A stretch of DNA of 64,000 bases, taken from Porogramme epimiltina (Eukaryota; Basidiomycota; Agaricomycetes; Polyporales; Polyporaceae). Positions within the stretch are counted from its first letter, which is position 1, and the number at the start of each line of letters is the position of its first letter. The translations under genes were made by a program, and so were the position numbers. The stretch spans positions 1 to 64,000 of the forward strand of contig FTLJ01000711.1 in the NCBI GenBank assembly GCA_900155495.1, in the 5' to 3' direction. This document shows positions 23,090-35,749 of this stretch, piece by piece. Below the pieces are notes generated by a model that saw only the letters and a list, made by a program, of their open reading frames with translations, did no database searches and was not told the origin of the DNA.

Positions 23090-25753
23090 ATGGCCGCCTC
23101 ATTCGCGGCCTATGCATCCCAATTCCTGACGAGACAGCAGAGCACCGGCGCGTCCAGTCTGTCCTCCTCTCAGCCCCTCTTCTACTCGTTTTCAACGGAC
23201 AACGGCTCTCGTCCAGGCAGCCCCCGCCATGCCACTGTCGATGACCTCGATGATCCCCATCTGCACGCAAGCAGTATGAGCAGAGCTACCATTCGCAGGG
23301 ACCAGGATGTACCCCAGGACGAGGAGGATCCCTATCTCCGCTTGGACGAGGACGAGCCCGGCATGTCACACCAACAGGCCGCTTCAATACCTCTACTTGG
23401 GGTGTCGGATGCGGACGGAGGTAAGGGATGGCTTGCCCATGCATCTCCCCTCCGTTCGCCATCACCGTCCCCGTCCAACTCCTCCGCCGACTCCGCCGGT
23501 CCGCCTCCCGATATCCTCCATCCTCGCGTTCCCTCTCCACACTACACTCGCCCTCCACAACCTACGTCCTACCAGCCTGCTCCGCCTCCGCAAACTGCCA
23601 TATCCTTATCGCTCACAGAGTCGCTTCTTCCTCGAGACGGCCGCACACGACCAGTAGACGTCTTCTCACTTCCCGACCCCCGCTATGTCCCCCGCAATCG
23701 CAGGAAGTTCAACGACTCCGTATGGACGACCGTCTGGTGTGCAGGCGTCGGCGCATCCGTATTCGGCTCCGTCATCATTCTCTTCTTTACTCACTCTCCC
23801 CCGAGCTCTTCAAAGGGGTCCTACACGACACTGTTGCACACCATCCCACTACTCACAATCCTCACCTTTGTGAGCGCTGCTGTATGCTATGTGCACGTAT
23901 TCCTCCTCCGAATATTCGTCAAGCCCGTCATGATCGCAACGTCGGTGTTCATCCCCGCCACGCTCCTCCTTTCGGCGGTATGGGCATTTGTCGGGAGTTT
24001 CATGTGGGATAGCAATACAGAACCCACATGGGGAGAGACTGTTGGGTGAGTTCCAATTACAGTGCTTATGAATTTGCTATTGATGGTATGGTTCAGGTTG
24101 CGGCTGTTCTCCCTCATCCCACTCGTTCTCGCCATTATTACGGGGCGACGATTACTCCATCTACCCCGCGAAATCCACACCGCGTCATCCCTTCTCAATC
24201 TAACGACTCGGCTGTTGATGGAGAACCCATTCCTGCTGGCACTATCCCCCGCAGTCCTTCTCGCCATGCTCTTGTTATCCATCCCTTTCATTACACTTGC
24301 ATTCCGCTTCCTTCTTGTGGGCATTACTACCGGTGGACCACAACCTGCGTGGCATGTCAGCGAGTGGGCCCATTGGGGTATCGCTGCCACAGTTGGTGTG
24401 TGGTTATGGTCATGGGGAGTTGCGCGAGGTTTGATTCGCGTAACATGCGCCGGGGTTATTGGGGCCTGGTATTTCGCTGAGTGAGTTGTTAACACCCATA
24501 TAGTCTTCATTCACAAACTCATTCGCAATACAACAGCCCAGTGCTTCCGCCACCACCGCCCACGTCCACCCACACAATACACGCTGCGCTCATGCGTTCC
24601 TGTCAACCCTCGCTCGGGACTATAGTCCTCTCAGCGCTCATCGTCACGGGCATTCGGGTGCTAGGGCTCCTCATTCTGGCCCTTCGTGCTCTACCCGCGT
24701 ACCTGCCACCGTACATGCGGATAGTGACCGTTGGAGCAGGAATGGCTGTTGGGTATTTGGAAGCTGCTACCAATTCTCTCAGCACGTACGCACTTATCTA
24801 CACGGGCTTAACCGGAGATGCATTCTTCCCGAGTGCTCGGAGGGCGCGCGCACTTACTGGTGCAGTGGAGAGCCCATCCTTGGTGAACTACAGAAGGAGG
24901 TTCAAGACTGAGCGTACGTGCTATGTCCTCGTTCAGCCATTTGTCTGCCTGACGTTCTTGCCCATCCAGCCCCGCTTACATTGCTCACCGTCGCACCGCT
25001 TACGCTGACATTCCCGTTTGCGCTGATCACGTATCTCTTCGTTGCGCACACTCTAGGTGCCCCTGACTCGGCACTCTCAGCTTCCCTCCTCGCCGGGGCA
25101 GTCACCGCTCTTGTCGGTCTGTTCTGCATTGGCCTGGTCAAGGATACGTGGGTTGACCCCGCTATTTTATACCGCTCCTACTCACTCGACATTATAGAGC
25201 TGATACGTTATACATTTGCTACTGTATCGATAAGGACGTAGGGGAGCGTCGGAGGGATGAGGTGTTTTCAGCTGTGAGTGGTTCCCTATCGTTCAATGAC
25301 TGTCACTCAGTTCTATTTGATCAGTTCGAGTATGAGAACCGGAACCGGACTGCTCAGCCACCCCAGCAGCAACGCCGGCCAGCCCCGGCTCCTCCTGCAC
25401 CTATACACCACATACTCCCAACGCAACGCGACCGCCGCCAGCCGCTTCCGACCTCTCCACCGCCAATCCACGAAGAGTCCGAAGACGAGCAGCCCTTCTT
25501 TGGGCACGTGCCCACACGCGCGCCGGCGCCACAGCGTCCGACGCGCGACTCGACCCCAGATCCGTTCGACGTCGACCATTCCCCCTCGGAGCACGACGCG
25601 GGCGCGTTCCTCCTCCAGCACGCGCCGGATCCATACGCTTCTGCGCCGCGTATGCCGCTAAGCCAGCGCGTGCCCGACACGCGGCACCACGTGGAGAGCG
25701 ACGAGGAGGACGGGGAGGAGAGTCAGATGTTCCCTGGGAGCGACTTGTTCTGA
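23090..25753 (+). CDS. Choline-transporter-like (CTL/Pns1 family) membrane protein
   Basis: Model: join(23090..24045, 24097..24480, 24537..24913, 24970..25147, 25198..25273, 25325..25753), 799 residues, frame kept. After about 200 residues of Ser/Pro-rich cytosolic sequence come about ten hydrophobic segments, beginning VWCAGVGASVFGSVIILFF and including LLTILTFVSAAVCYVHVFLL, FIPATLLLSAVWAFVGSF, LSPAVLLAMLLLSIPFITLA and SALIVTGIRVLGLLILAL. The family's C-terminal signature is present as DTADTLYICYCIDKDVGERR. The last 150 residues are again disordered and Pro/Gln-rich. CTL proteins (PF04515) are found in plasma and organelle membranes; choline transport is shown for some animal members but not clearly for yeast Pns1, so the substrate is unknown. 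Exon 4's donor (GATAC|GTGGGT) was chosen because it restores the conserved frame. Confidence 0.9.
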
Positions 25754-26126
25754 GCCGGGCGACGGACCGACCGTGCATGTGTACTACGGAACTCTGACTA
25801 TCATCCCTGTCTAATAGTCGTGTTCTCACCCACCAGGGGATCGACCGGACCCCGTCTCAACTGTTCTTGATCTGTTTGTCTGTTATAACAGACATATGCG
25901 CGCAAACCTCTCCACTGCGCCATTGTCCTATTCATCTCCGGAATCGTCCATACTTACGGTTTTCACGCTCACGGATCGGTTACTCCTTCATATCGTCATA
26001 GCATAGGTCTTCCTGGATTGTTGTACATACATACATATACATTTAGAACCAATTACGCGGCATGCGTGTTTGTCCTACTTCGGAGTGCGAGACTGCCTAA
26101 AGAGTGTATTCGAGCTTACGACAGAG
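25754..26126. other. Convergent 3' region
   Basis: 373 bp between two stop codons. AT-rich repeats such as ACATACATACATATACATT near 26027-26043 are consistent with polyadenylation signals. No gene seen. Confidence 0.5.
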
Positions 26127-27600
26127 CTAGAGCCTTGCCGGCGGAGCAGTCGCGCTGTCCGGCGTGATCTGGATAACGATCTTGCCAAAGTGGTCTCCTT
26201 GTTCGAGCAGCTGAAAGCCTTCCTCTGCTGCGGCAAGCCCGTCGAGGACCGCGGAGACGACGGGTACGATGCGGTGCTCGGCCATGAATGCGGTTGCAGC
26301 GGCCAGGTCTGCGCGCGAGCCCATCGTTGACCCGAGCAAGCGCTGGTTTTTCATCACCTCGCGCATCGTCATTGTCACTTTCGGGCCGGCGTGCCTGGGA
26401 GACACAGGTGAGCAAAGCGAGGACGAAGGCGGAATTGAGGGGGAGGTTGGGGAAGCAAGAAGAACTCACATGCCGAACACGACGACTCGTCCACCTTGCG
26501 CCAAGATGGGGGACGTCTTCATGAGAATTCCGTCACCACCCGAGTCAATGACGACACTCAGAAGACCTGCGCCGTGCTCCTTCATGAGCGCACCCAGCTG
26601 CGCGGGCCAGTCCTCTTCACGCGCGGGGGTAACGGTTAGCACGTTTCCCTTCTCTCGCAGTACAGAAGACGAGGAGACGTACTGGCTTTATAGCTCACTC
26701 CACCTCGCGCACCAAGCTCAACTGCGCGCCGGATCTTGTCCTCGCTCCCGCTCGTGACATAGACTTTGGCACCCTGCGCGACGCAAAGCTGCAACGCGGT
26801 GAGCGCGACGCCACCTCCGATACCGGTGATGAGCACGTTGTCTCCCGCTTTCACTGCGCCGTTGATCATAGCCGCCCTACCCTCGCGCAGTCAGCCTTCG
26901 CCGTGTATACAGCAAGATTGAAAAGCATACCTCCACGCAGTAACCGCAGCGAGCGGCCATGCTGCGGCATGCACATCGTCGAGGTGATCCGGGGTAAGGA
27001 GTACCTGATCACGCTCGACGACGGCATACTCGGCGAAGGTACCAAACGGTGTCATTGCAGTCCCGCCGACGACCGTAAAGCTGGGCTTCGCGTTGAGACA
27101 TGTATCGTAGACTTGTAGACAAAACACTCACCTGGACTCTGGGGCGTCTGGGTCTCGGTCCCATCCACGCATGGGGAGGAAGAATACTCGCTTGTTAAGG
27201 AGGGGGTCGCTGGTATCCGCGGTCGCGACAACTAAGCCTGTGTGAGAGCATGAGACACGCGCAAATATGCCAAATAGACTATCGGGACTGTGGAGGGAAG
27301 TGACAATGCGTACCTGCCGCGTCCGCGCCCATGACGTTCCCAAACCCGATCCCCGGGTACATGCCCTTTCGAAGCCAAAGCTAATATCCGCAAGCATGAG
27401 GCACAGTCGTGGCCGCACGATCTTGCAATGCTCACATCTCTATGATTGAACGCAGCTGCATTGACCTTGACGAGGAGTTCACCCTGCTTGAGATTGGGGA
27501 TGGGCCGTTTCTCAAGGACCGCATCATGGAGGACGGGCTTCGAAGAACTGGCGGTCTTGCGCAAGACGATGGCCTTCGTTGTCTCAGGGAACGCTGACAT
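26127..27600 (-). CDS. Medium-chain dehydrogenase/reductase, zinc-less (YogA/quinone-oxidoreductase-like)
   Basis: Model: complement(26127..26394, 26470..26614, 26683..26876, 26931..27080, 27132..27237, 27314..27380, 27436..27600), 364 residues, frame kept. The GroES-like domain begins KAIVLRKTASSSKPVLHDAV and has NAAAFNHRDLWLRKGMYPG then GNVMGADAAG; the zinc-ligand GHE motif is absent. The nucleotide-binding domain has VLITGIGGGVALTALQLC (about 177-194), then VYVTSGSEDKIRRAVELGA, VVIDSGGDG and GGRVVVFGM. The C-terminal part (LLGSTMGSRADL, HFGKIVIQI) is normal. It should use NAD(P)H to reduce an alkene or quinone; the substrate is unknown. Its promoter is shared with the TFIIIC-like gene. Confidence 0.92.
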
Positions 27601-28089
27601 GGTGGAATTGGGGGGAATGCGGGGTAGACATGTTGCTTATGAATGTGGAAGCCAGTGGGGATCCGGAAACACCGCGCTTGGGGCAGACCCGGTAAATGAA
27701 GCGCACGCACAGACCCGATTGCCGGTCACGGTGTAATCAACATGGGGTTCCCGATTAGTCAATTCGCATAGAACCACCACCACCCCCAGGACGAGACGGT
27801 CGGCACTGCGGCAGAAGGCCTTGTCGCCCCTTTGTTCCTCCCTCCCCAGAGAAAATCATACGTATAGGTATCGTATAAGCGCGACCTCGAAACTTGCGGA
27901 TCACTCACATGCCTCTAGCGATATCTCGCATACTTACCCCAAGGACTTTCTACCAACTTTTCACGCCATTCAACGCTGCTTGTTGGTTCTCGTTGCACCC
28001 CAAAAAACTAAACCCAGAAACAGAACAGGTATGCGCGTGAAAATAAGATAGCGAAGCATTTGCTGATATCGCATCTTTTCCTCCACAGG
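27601..28089. promoter_or_regulatory. Divergent promoter with a 5'-leader intron
   Basis: 489 bp between start codons pointing away from each other. A well-formed intron (28029..28088, GTATGCG...CCACAG) ends two bases before the ATG of the plus-strand WD40 gene, so that gene probably has a spliced 5' leader. No clear TATA box. Confidence 0.5.
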
Positions 28090-31000
28090 ATGACCAGACA
28101 ATTGCGCGCCCGCACCTCTCGTCCAAACTACGCCACCCTCGCTGGCCTCGAGGACGAGGACGGCGCGGGGCCCTCCAATGCTACATATGGCTTCGAGAGT
28201 GATGGAAGCGGAAGCGACTTCACTCCGGATGCCGCACACGTAGAGCAGGAAGACCACGACGACGCCGAGGTTGACATAGCTCTCGATGTCGGCGAGCTCG
28301 ACGACGACGCCGACGAGAGTGCTGCCCCTGCGAAGAAGAAGCGAGGCGGCGCGGTATCGGCCCGCGAGCTCTCCTTTGCAGACTTTGAGTCTGCCAGCGT
28401 CGGTCCTCGCCGTGGGGGCACTGCGTCGCGGGCGGCTCCCAAGCGAACTGTGTCGATTCCAGGGTCCACATATCAGTCCACAAAGCAATCAGCCTCAAGC
28501 ATGCTTCCTAGCCTCAACCACAGGCACAGATCTGTTGCGCTGCATAAAAGATCTGGGAAGACGGAAAGATTGGTTCGAGAGCCTTTGCCCCTCGTGACCG
28601 AAGAAACAACTCTCGCAAATGCATGGGGGTCATCTCCGGTAATATCAGAGCGAGTCAATAAGTCTTGGGGTTATAATGTCGGTCCCGGCCCTCTTTGGGA
28701 GATTGTTGAGGATAGAGGCTGGTTCAAGGAGGCGTATGATACGCCAAGGACTACTGAAAAGGAGATGCGCCCTAGAGTGCACGAGGGGGTCCCGCTGGGT
28801 GGCTATGAGATACTGAATGAGCAGTACGTCCTCCATCTTCCTATGTGTACTTCGAGAAAACTCACGGGTGGCAATTATAGCGATTCGATCAGATATACTC
28901 CTCACGACGCACCGGCGGCCAAAGAGGAATCACACAAGCCTTCTCCGCCTGTCGCCTGCTCTTTTGGCCCGTTCGGAAAGCAAACAAGGCTAGAGCTCCA
29001 GACTTTTACTTCAATCAAGATGGGTTCGTGGACCTGTAAACATGCTTATATGAGCGAATTAACCTCCTCCCAGAACAGTTCTTCCCCAGCAGCAAAGCGC
29101 ATGTGTTCAATGCTGGCGGGCCCGTTTGGGGTCTTGATTGGTGTCCAATTCATCCAGACGAGCGAGCACGTGAGTCAGATCATCCTGGCCGCTCACCAGC
29201 ATATTATCTCAACTCGTCTGGTCAGAGAAACAGAATCGGCAATATCTCGCTGTGTCACCTTTCCCCACCCGCGCTCACACTCCTACAATTGGTGTCCGTG
29301 CTCGACGACCGAGTCCAGCTTGCATTCAAATATGGAGCTTGGGTCCGTCTAAATCCACTAATGCTATGGATGTCGACGACGCAGAATCTGACGCTGACTC
29401 ATCGGATGGACCCGGTGAGATGTGCTGTGAGATGGTGCTATGCGTTGACAGCGGGCCTGCCTTAGAGTTGAAATGGTGTCCGCTGCCGTGTAATGATAAT
29501 TCCGGGGTGCGTCTACAACAACGAGTCATCCACTTCCTTCATGCCATCACTAACATAGCACGAAGGGCACGGAAAAGGTACCTCAGAAGCTTGGTATCTT
29601 GGCGGGTACGTTCGAGGATGGTTCTGCGGAATTCTACGCCGTACCGGATCCAACAACACTCGAGAAGCCTGAGGGACACGACGAAAAGGCTCCGCTACAC
29701 GGTAAGATGCCGAGTGAATGCCAGTGAGCCGAAAGTTAACCAACTGGCTCATAGTCAAATTGGCAAAGCCCCTTCTCCGAATAGAGTTGGAAGATACTTG
29801 CTGCTGGGCCCTCGATTGGGCGAATAGCGAGGTCATTGCAATCGGTTGCACTAATGGTTCGTACTTCGCCCCTATTGACCCTGTCTCGCACACATTCTCA
29901 GTCCATCCTGCTCAGGGAATATTGCCGTCTACAATGTTGCCGAAGCATTCAATTCTGGTCAGACAAATGGTTTCCCGGGTAAGAAACACGCTCTAAAGTT
30001 TCTTGGTGTGTTTGACGTGAATGCCTCCAGCCCTCCTCCCTACACACTACTTCACCGCGCACCAGTCCGCAATACGGGGGCTCGCATGGGCCCGTGCGCC
30101 CGTGCATGATTCTAACGGGGAGGAAACGGCTGACGACCCAACCGTGATCGTGAGCGGTGGTTACGACGGTGTCGAGTGCGTGACAGATATCCGGGATATG
30201 ATCTGCAATGTCCTCAACCGCACGCGAGGTGCGCTTCCGTTCCTCTCTCTTCTCGTCGCGTGGTCATACTGATTTGAACCTGCTTTGAGAAAGATGTCGT
30301 CACCGCAATGTGCTTCTCATCATACACCGGGACTGCCACTACGATCGACCACGAGATCATGATTAAGGCGTATTCCCTCTCCCCGACCATGCTCGGTCGA
30401 GGCCACACGATCCTCGAGCCTAATGGTCCTGTATGGGTGCGAGGAAATTCCTTCAAGACCCACCCAGTGACCCCATCCTGACGCGCATGTGCCTGCAGAG
30501 CCTCTCCGCGTCCGACTACCACCCCCAGCTCGCTATGGGGGTCGCAGACGGTTCGTGTCTGACCACCAATACGCTCAAGTCGACCCGACGAGGCGGACTT
30601 GTGGTGAGTTCCCTACGTTGTGATTCTCGCTCAACACAGTAGACTCACGGCTCCGTATCCAGCCTCCGCTCGAGCACAAAATCTACCAGCTCGACTACAG
30701 CCGCGCCCTCGGCGAGTACCGCATGCTCGAGCAGTTCCTCCCCAAGGTCCGCCTCCTTCCCCCCTCCCCCCCTCCCTTTCCCTACCCACCCGCTCCTACT
30801 CACGCCCGACACCGACAGGAGATCCACACGCGCCAGACCAAGTCCGGGCCCGCGCCGCCGTCGAGCTCGGGCGCGGCGGGCGCGTGGCCGCCCGAGGTCG
30901 GCGTGCACCGCGTCGCGTGGAACGCGGGCAACGGGCTCGCGCGGGCGGGGCTGCTCGCGAGCGCGACGGGCGCGGGGCTGTGTCGCGTCGACTGGCTGCG

Positions 31001-31100
31001 CGGGCGCTGGGCGCGCGACCCGCCGCCGTACAACGGCGTCGAGGGCATGCGCGGCGAGGGCGGGACGTTCGACGAGGACGAGGACGATGAGTCGGATTGA
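28090..31100 (+). CDS. WD40 protein resembling TFIIIC subunit (Tfc6/Sfc6/GTF3C2 family)
   Basis: Model: join(28090..28823, 28881..29023, 29074..29169, 29226..29506, 29566..29701, 29755..29856, 29916..29978, 30031..30228, 30294..30436, 30499..30603, 30663..30746, 30819..31100), 788 residues, frame kept across twelve exons. The first 200 residues are disordered, acidic then basic (AAPAKKKRGGAVSA). The family region starts at SFGPFGKQTRLELQTFTS and AGGPVWGLDWCPIHPDERA; WD-type blades follow (ACIQIWSLG, LGILAGTFEDGSAEFYAV, CWALDWANSEVIAIGCTNG, SAIRGLAWARAP, IVSGGYDG, ASDYHPQLAMGVADGSC), then KIYQLDYSRALGEYRMLEQF and GVHRVAWNAGN near the end. In TFIIIC these subunits help bind the B box of tRNA genes. 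The assignment rests on remembered family patterns, so the exact subunit is less certain than the WD40 fold. Confidence 0.82.
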
Positions 31101-31385
31101 GCGAGGGGGGGTCTGAGGTTGAAAAACGGGTATTTCTTGGAGGGGGTCGCGGAGGGGACGTCGTGGGTGTTTTTGGAATGCTGTATTTGAGCGTGCGCGG
31201 TGGTATCTACTTTTGACTAGGCGTACGGCCGGCTACTGTACACAATACGGGTCTACGGTGCCCCTACGCAGTCCATCCGGTAGTATAAGACAATAATAGC
31301 AGTAACAAGTCCTCAACACGGAGAACACAAACCCTAGGAAAGTAATCGTTGCGGTCCATCCCGTGGACCACCGGTGTTAAGCACT

Positions 31386-32619
31386 CTAGTGGTCTCCCGG
31401 CTTGTTGGACAGGCGCATACAGTCCTCTAGCTGCACACCGTACTTGGCGTACGTCTCGTGCCACGCCCGCGCCCACGTCTCGAGCTCCTCGGTGAACACG
31501 CCACCAAATTCGCTCGCGCGGCGGCGGGCGTTCGCCTCGAGCTCGCGCATGGGGACGAGCGTGTAGTCCTTGTTGTCGCGCGTGAAGGGCTTGACGAGGG
31601 TGTAGTGCACGACGCGGATGTCCTCGCGGATGCCGTCCCAGAGCGCGCGGGAGCGCGCCTTGATCGCGAGGTTCGCGTTGTACGCGTACGGGAGCTTGAG
31701 CACGTCCTTGGCGTAGAACGTGTTGAGGAACGCCTGCTCGGCCTCGTGGCGCGCGTACGGCGCGCGGTCGAGCAGGCCGAGGAAGTCGCGCAGGCGCGCG
31801 GCGGAGGGCCGGAGGAAGAGCACGCCCGCGTTGAAGTGCAGCCAGAACCCCTTGCGGTTCGTGTACACGTCCGGGGCGGCGGCGAGCGGGTAGGGGAGCG
31901 CGAAGAGCTCGTCGAAGTTGCGGAGGACGAGCGTGTCGGCGTCGAGGTAGACGACGCCGCGCGCGCCGCTCTCGTCGAGCTCCCAGAGGCGGAGCTTGGT
32001 GTACTGGTCGAGGAAGTGGTAGTAGACACCGTGGCCGTCGTCGGGCGGCGCGATGCGCTGCACGGGGTGTGGGGTGAAGCCCGTGCTGGAGGCGACGCAG
32101 AGGCCGCGTGGGGAGACTTGCTCGGGGATGTAGAGCATGAGGCGGCGCGCGGTGGTGTTGACGCGGTTGAGGGAGTCGCCGAGCGCGGCGACGGCGGTCG
32201 CGAACTCGTCGGTGAAGAAACTCGTCGCAATGACGTTCCCGCTATTATGCATCGGGTCGGGGTCTGTGAGGGCTGCTTGGTCGACGAGTGGTAGGTCGTG
32301 TCTGCCGCCCGACGTATCAGCACCAAGATCAAATTACACGCGTCAAACGCGTTGGTGTGGATGTGGCAAGCTATGGGAGCAATTCCGGCGAGGGCGAAGG
32401 ATGTGGAGAGCGGGAAAGAGGGAAGAGGAGAAAGAACACTCACAGCTGTTTCCAGTTGTCAAATACAGTTGGCGGTGGTCTCCGAACGACAGTCCAGACG
32501 AACCAAAAGATGTTCATGGAGACGGAAAGGACGGCGAGCCATGTCGCCCATCCCCATGTCTTCGGGCGGGTCGCGTCGACACCGAGAATGTGGAGGTTCA
32601 TGCGTATGCGGGCGGCCAT
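31386..32619 (-). CDS. GT8-family glycosyltransferase, type II membrane protein (glycogenin-like fold)
   Basis: Model: complement(31386..32301, 32444..32619), 363 residues, frame kept. A short basic cytosolic N-terminus is followed by a signal anchor at about 22-45 (WGWATWLAVLSVSMNIFWFV), so the catalytic domain should face the Golgi lumen. The metal/UDP-sugar DxD is in VVYLDADTLVLRNFDELF (Asp at about 179 and 181). Other GT8 features are YYHFLDQYTKLRLWEL before it, FNAGVLFLRPS after it, and EAEQAFLNTFY then VVHYTLVKPF near the C-terminus. Homologues in fungi are thought to add glucose or N-acetylglucosamine to glycans; the acceptor is unknown. An alternative ATG further upstream (32793) would add low-complexity sequence and is less likely. 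Confidence 0.9.
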
Positions 32620-33489
32620 GGTGCGTCGCCACCTACGGAAAGCGTGGGTCGTAAAGGCCGTAGGGGAGTCGTGTATGCGGGCGTGGGGGTGTTCAGGAGC
32701 AGTGTTCCGGCGTCGGGGAGGGTGCGTAGGCTCCGTTCTGTGTGCCGAGGCGAGGGAGAGGCGGGGAACGGGGCGCGGCCTGGAAAGGGTCAACCAGTCG
32801 GCGGGGGCGGGAAAGGAGGAAGGAGAGAAGCGGACTGAGGAAGCCGCGCGGCGGGGCGGAGGCGAGTCGGAGAGAGGGCGTCCATGGGCGAGGCGCGGAG
32901 AGGCTTATGTACAAGGCAACGCTGCGCTCCGAGTCGATGTTTGAGGGAACCGACCCCGGGCGTCGAGGATGAATGAGCACGGCGGTGTGACGCGCAATCA
33001 CAGTGCGGCGCCTCCTCGACGTCAGACATCGCCGCCCGCCCAGGCGCCCCAGCCCTGCACAGCTTTCCCGCTAGCCCTCGTCATCCCTTATTGCGCTCCC
33101 GTCGGCTGCACACTGTTTTCCTACACACACTCTCCTCCATTTGCCTCTCTTCCTCGGGGTGATTCACCTACCCGACCCACCCCCCCCGCCCCCCGAGAAT
33201 ATCGACGCCGCTCAAAACTCTATCGATCGATTCGCGCCGAGTGTGCGCCTCACCGCCGGGACGATCGACGTCGACGTCAATTCCAATGCGTGATGATTGC
33301 CGCTTACAGTCCCGGAAACGTACTCGGCCCCAGCTCCGACCTGAGCGGGCTATTCTAACCCAGATGACTGGCACTGTTAGTTCCTCTACTTAAGTACAGG
33401 TCCGTCGAGGGCTCAACCGAAGAGCCAGCGGCGGGGCTCGAAGAAAAGGCACGTTTGCAAATCCTCGACGAACGTGAACGTCAGGTATA
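32620..33489. other. Intergenic, GT8 promoter side
   Basis: About 870 bp, G-rich on the plus strand near 32700-32900 (C/T-rich in the direction of the GT8 gene, as for fungal promoters). The overlapping open frames have no family features. Nothing else seen. Confidence 0.5.
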
Positions 33490-33499
33490 TTACGACACA

Positions 33500-34190
33500 C
33501 AGCGTTCTAGTCCGGCTGCGAAACCGAAATAGGGCCACATTGGTGATAAGGATGGACAATGGCTCTGTGTTTTACATCTTCTCACCGGCGAAATTCGGCC
33601 GGAGAGCCTCGTTGGCACAGGTAAATGGCCCCGGAAGTCCTCTTTCGTGATACTAATGACCCCGCGAACAGATACCTGTAGAGCATCGAGGACCATTCTC
33701 GCCGCCGTCGAGTATGCTTCCGGCGCTTGGGCGAAGTCCGCAGCTATGATGAACCCGTCCATACGAATGTGAGGCGAATCAGCTATTTTCGAACCCGCAA
33801 CAGATGTACTGCTAAATTTGAAACTTACGGCAACGATGCTCGTCCGAAATTCACCCTGCGCTATTTACCTCCTCAACGACCATCTCTCTGGGGGATGGCT
33901 CGGCGAGACCAGAGGGTAACTTGACACCCGCAACGGAGAATCACGAACGAACAGGATAAGAGAACGGCTTACCAAAATTCTCGGGGCGGATGCCCGGAGG
34001 GAACCGTGGATGCTGCCGTGGTGGATGCCGGATGGAGAGGGAGAGGGAGAGGAAGGGAGCAGCTAAGGAAGGGTATAGGAAGGTCAGCACGCGGATAGCT
34101 ATCCGGACGTCGACGCGTGACCAGAGAAGGTGAACCAGCTGGCAAAGGAAGGAGAGAGACAGCGTGAGTCTGGACATCCGGAACACTCAT
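33500..34190 (-). CDS. Unrecognised minus-strand coding island (exon structure unresolved)
   Basis: On the minus strand several segments read like spliced coding exons. The clearest runs from about 33782 to 33678 (PHIRMDGFIIAADFAQAPEA, then STAARMVLDALQ) and ends at a donor-like GTATCTG. Upstream, LPSGLAEPSPREMVVEE ends at GTAAATAG, and a frame ending in RPENFG at 33974 meets GTAAGCC. I cannot join these into one frame with confidence and know no matching family. The residues are not low-complexity, which is why I do not dismiss them. It could be a lineage-specific gene, part of the same transcription unit as 35.7-36.7 kb, or a decayed gene. Confidence 0.3.
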
Positions 34191-35700
34191 ATAAACCACC
34201 CACCCACTGAATAGCGCGCACCGATCTCGCCAATGAGGCGATTGCGAGGCAAAAGGCTTAAAAGCCCAGGGGCCAGAACCACCCGCCTCTTCGAAGCTCG
34301 CGCTCCACGTGATAGTGGGCCCACCACGGGACCGCGTGCGCCGCGTACGTGACCGCGCGCGCGTGCGAGGGAGGGCTTCGAAGTTCGCGCTGCGAAGGCC
34401 GCCCATGCGCAGGTGCGCGCGAAGAGAGAGGGCGCGGCGGGAGCTGTTCGCGAACGTGACGCGGACGTTCCGACCTCCGCCGGGGTGCCCGCCGTCGTGG
34501 CGAAGTCGCCCGGTGCACGGGACCTGCTGCACGGCGGCGCACCCGCACCGATGGGGCAGTCGTTTCCCAGACTCGGGCGGTGCGGCGCGAGAGGGCACCC
34601 GCGATGGGAAGGCGGGCGGCCCACGGGACGCGCCCGCGTTCGCTCGGGGGCTGCTTCCTTTCGGTGCTGCTCCCCTTCTGCGCTGCGGTGTGCTGAGAAT
34701 AAGAATGAGAACAGGTAAGCTTGGGCCGCTCGCTTGCTGGGGTGGGCCGGCGAGTCCACGGAGTTCGGGCGGAGCCCGAAGGAGATACGGATGAAGCGCG
34801 AACCACGAAAACGAACGCACCTGTATACGCCGGCCGTGCATACGCGGCACGCGCACGCCGCGGCGCCGCGCAGGTCTCACACACAGCGCGAGCGAATCAA
34901 TGCTCAATACTACTCGCCGCTTACAGCGCTCGCGAGCCTCCCCCTCCCTTAAGCTTCCACGCACGTCGCGCACTGTATACCCCGCGGCTTAGCGCCGCCG
35001 CGCACAGCACGCTGCGCCCCCCAGAGAACTACGCCGTCGCGACCCAGCTGACCCGCAGCGTGCACGCCGCCGCGCGCAGCCCGCGTCCAGGAACCGAACC
35101 TTGATCGCCCGCGAGGGCTGCTTACCCCGCGGGGGGAGATCGAGGCTCGAGGCTCGAGGCCCGGGGTGAGGGGGGGGGGGGGCTGGCGACGGCGGCGGTG
35201 CCCGAGCGCGCCGCATCGGGCGACGGCGGCGAGCGCGAAGATCGCGTCAGCCCGGGGGTGCCGCGCGGTGCCTGGAAGCCAGGCGCAGAGCACCTGCGTG
35301 TGGTAGCAGGGGCAGCAAAAGAGGGGCGCGGCGAGGGTGCAGATATGTACGCCGTGGCGCGCCAGCTGGCTTGCCAGATTCTGCGATGCTCGCGAACCGG
35401 CGGGAACCGCAGAACACTGGCTGGCTGCAGTGGGGGGGCCCGGCACGGTCGTTGCGAGGCGCATCGGATGCGCGCACACACTCCTATCTTTGAGGCACTG
35501 AGCGGTCTCAGGCTGCCTAGGCTAGGCTGGCGGGGAGGGGGAACCGTCGCTGCGCTGGGTGAGTTGGGCGCTTCCTATCGGCGCGCAGACCGAGGGGGCT
35601 GGAATTGGACGGCTGGGCGCGCCCGAGGCCTGTGCGCGCGTGCGGGCGGATGGCGGGTTGGAGAGATATTCGAGTGAGCTAAAGGGGCGACGTTAGCATG
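34191..35700. other. GC-rich DNA without supported genes
   Basis: Frames longer than 150 codons are open on both strands here, but they are Arg/Pro/Ala/Ser-rich products of composition, with no motif and no splice pattern. A G run lies at 35169-35181. Confidence 0.5.
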
Positions 35701-35749
35701 GGAGTGCAGCGGCGGGGGGAGCGCGTTGGCAGTGAAGGTTGGTAAGATG

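Noticed and set aside
26127..27600. Zinc-dependent alcohol dehydrogenase
   Set aside because: The GHE zinc-ligand motif and structural Cys cluster are absent; it belongs to the zinc-less reductase branch.
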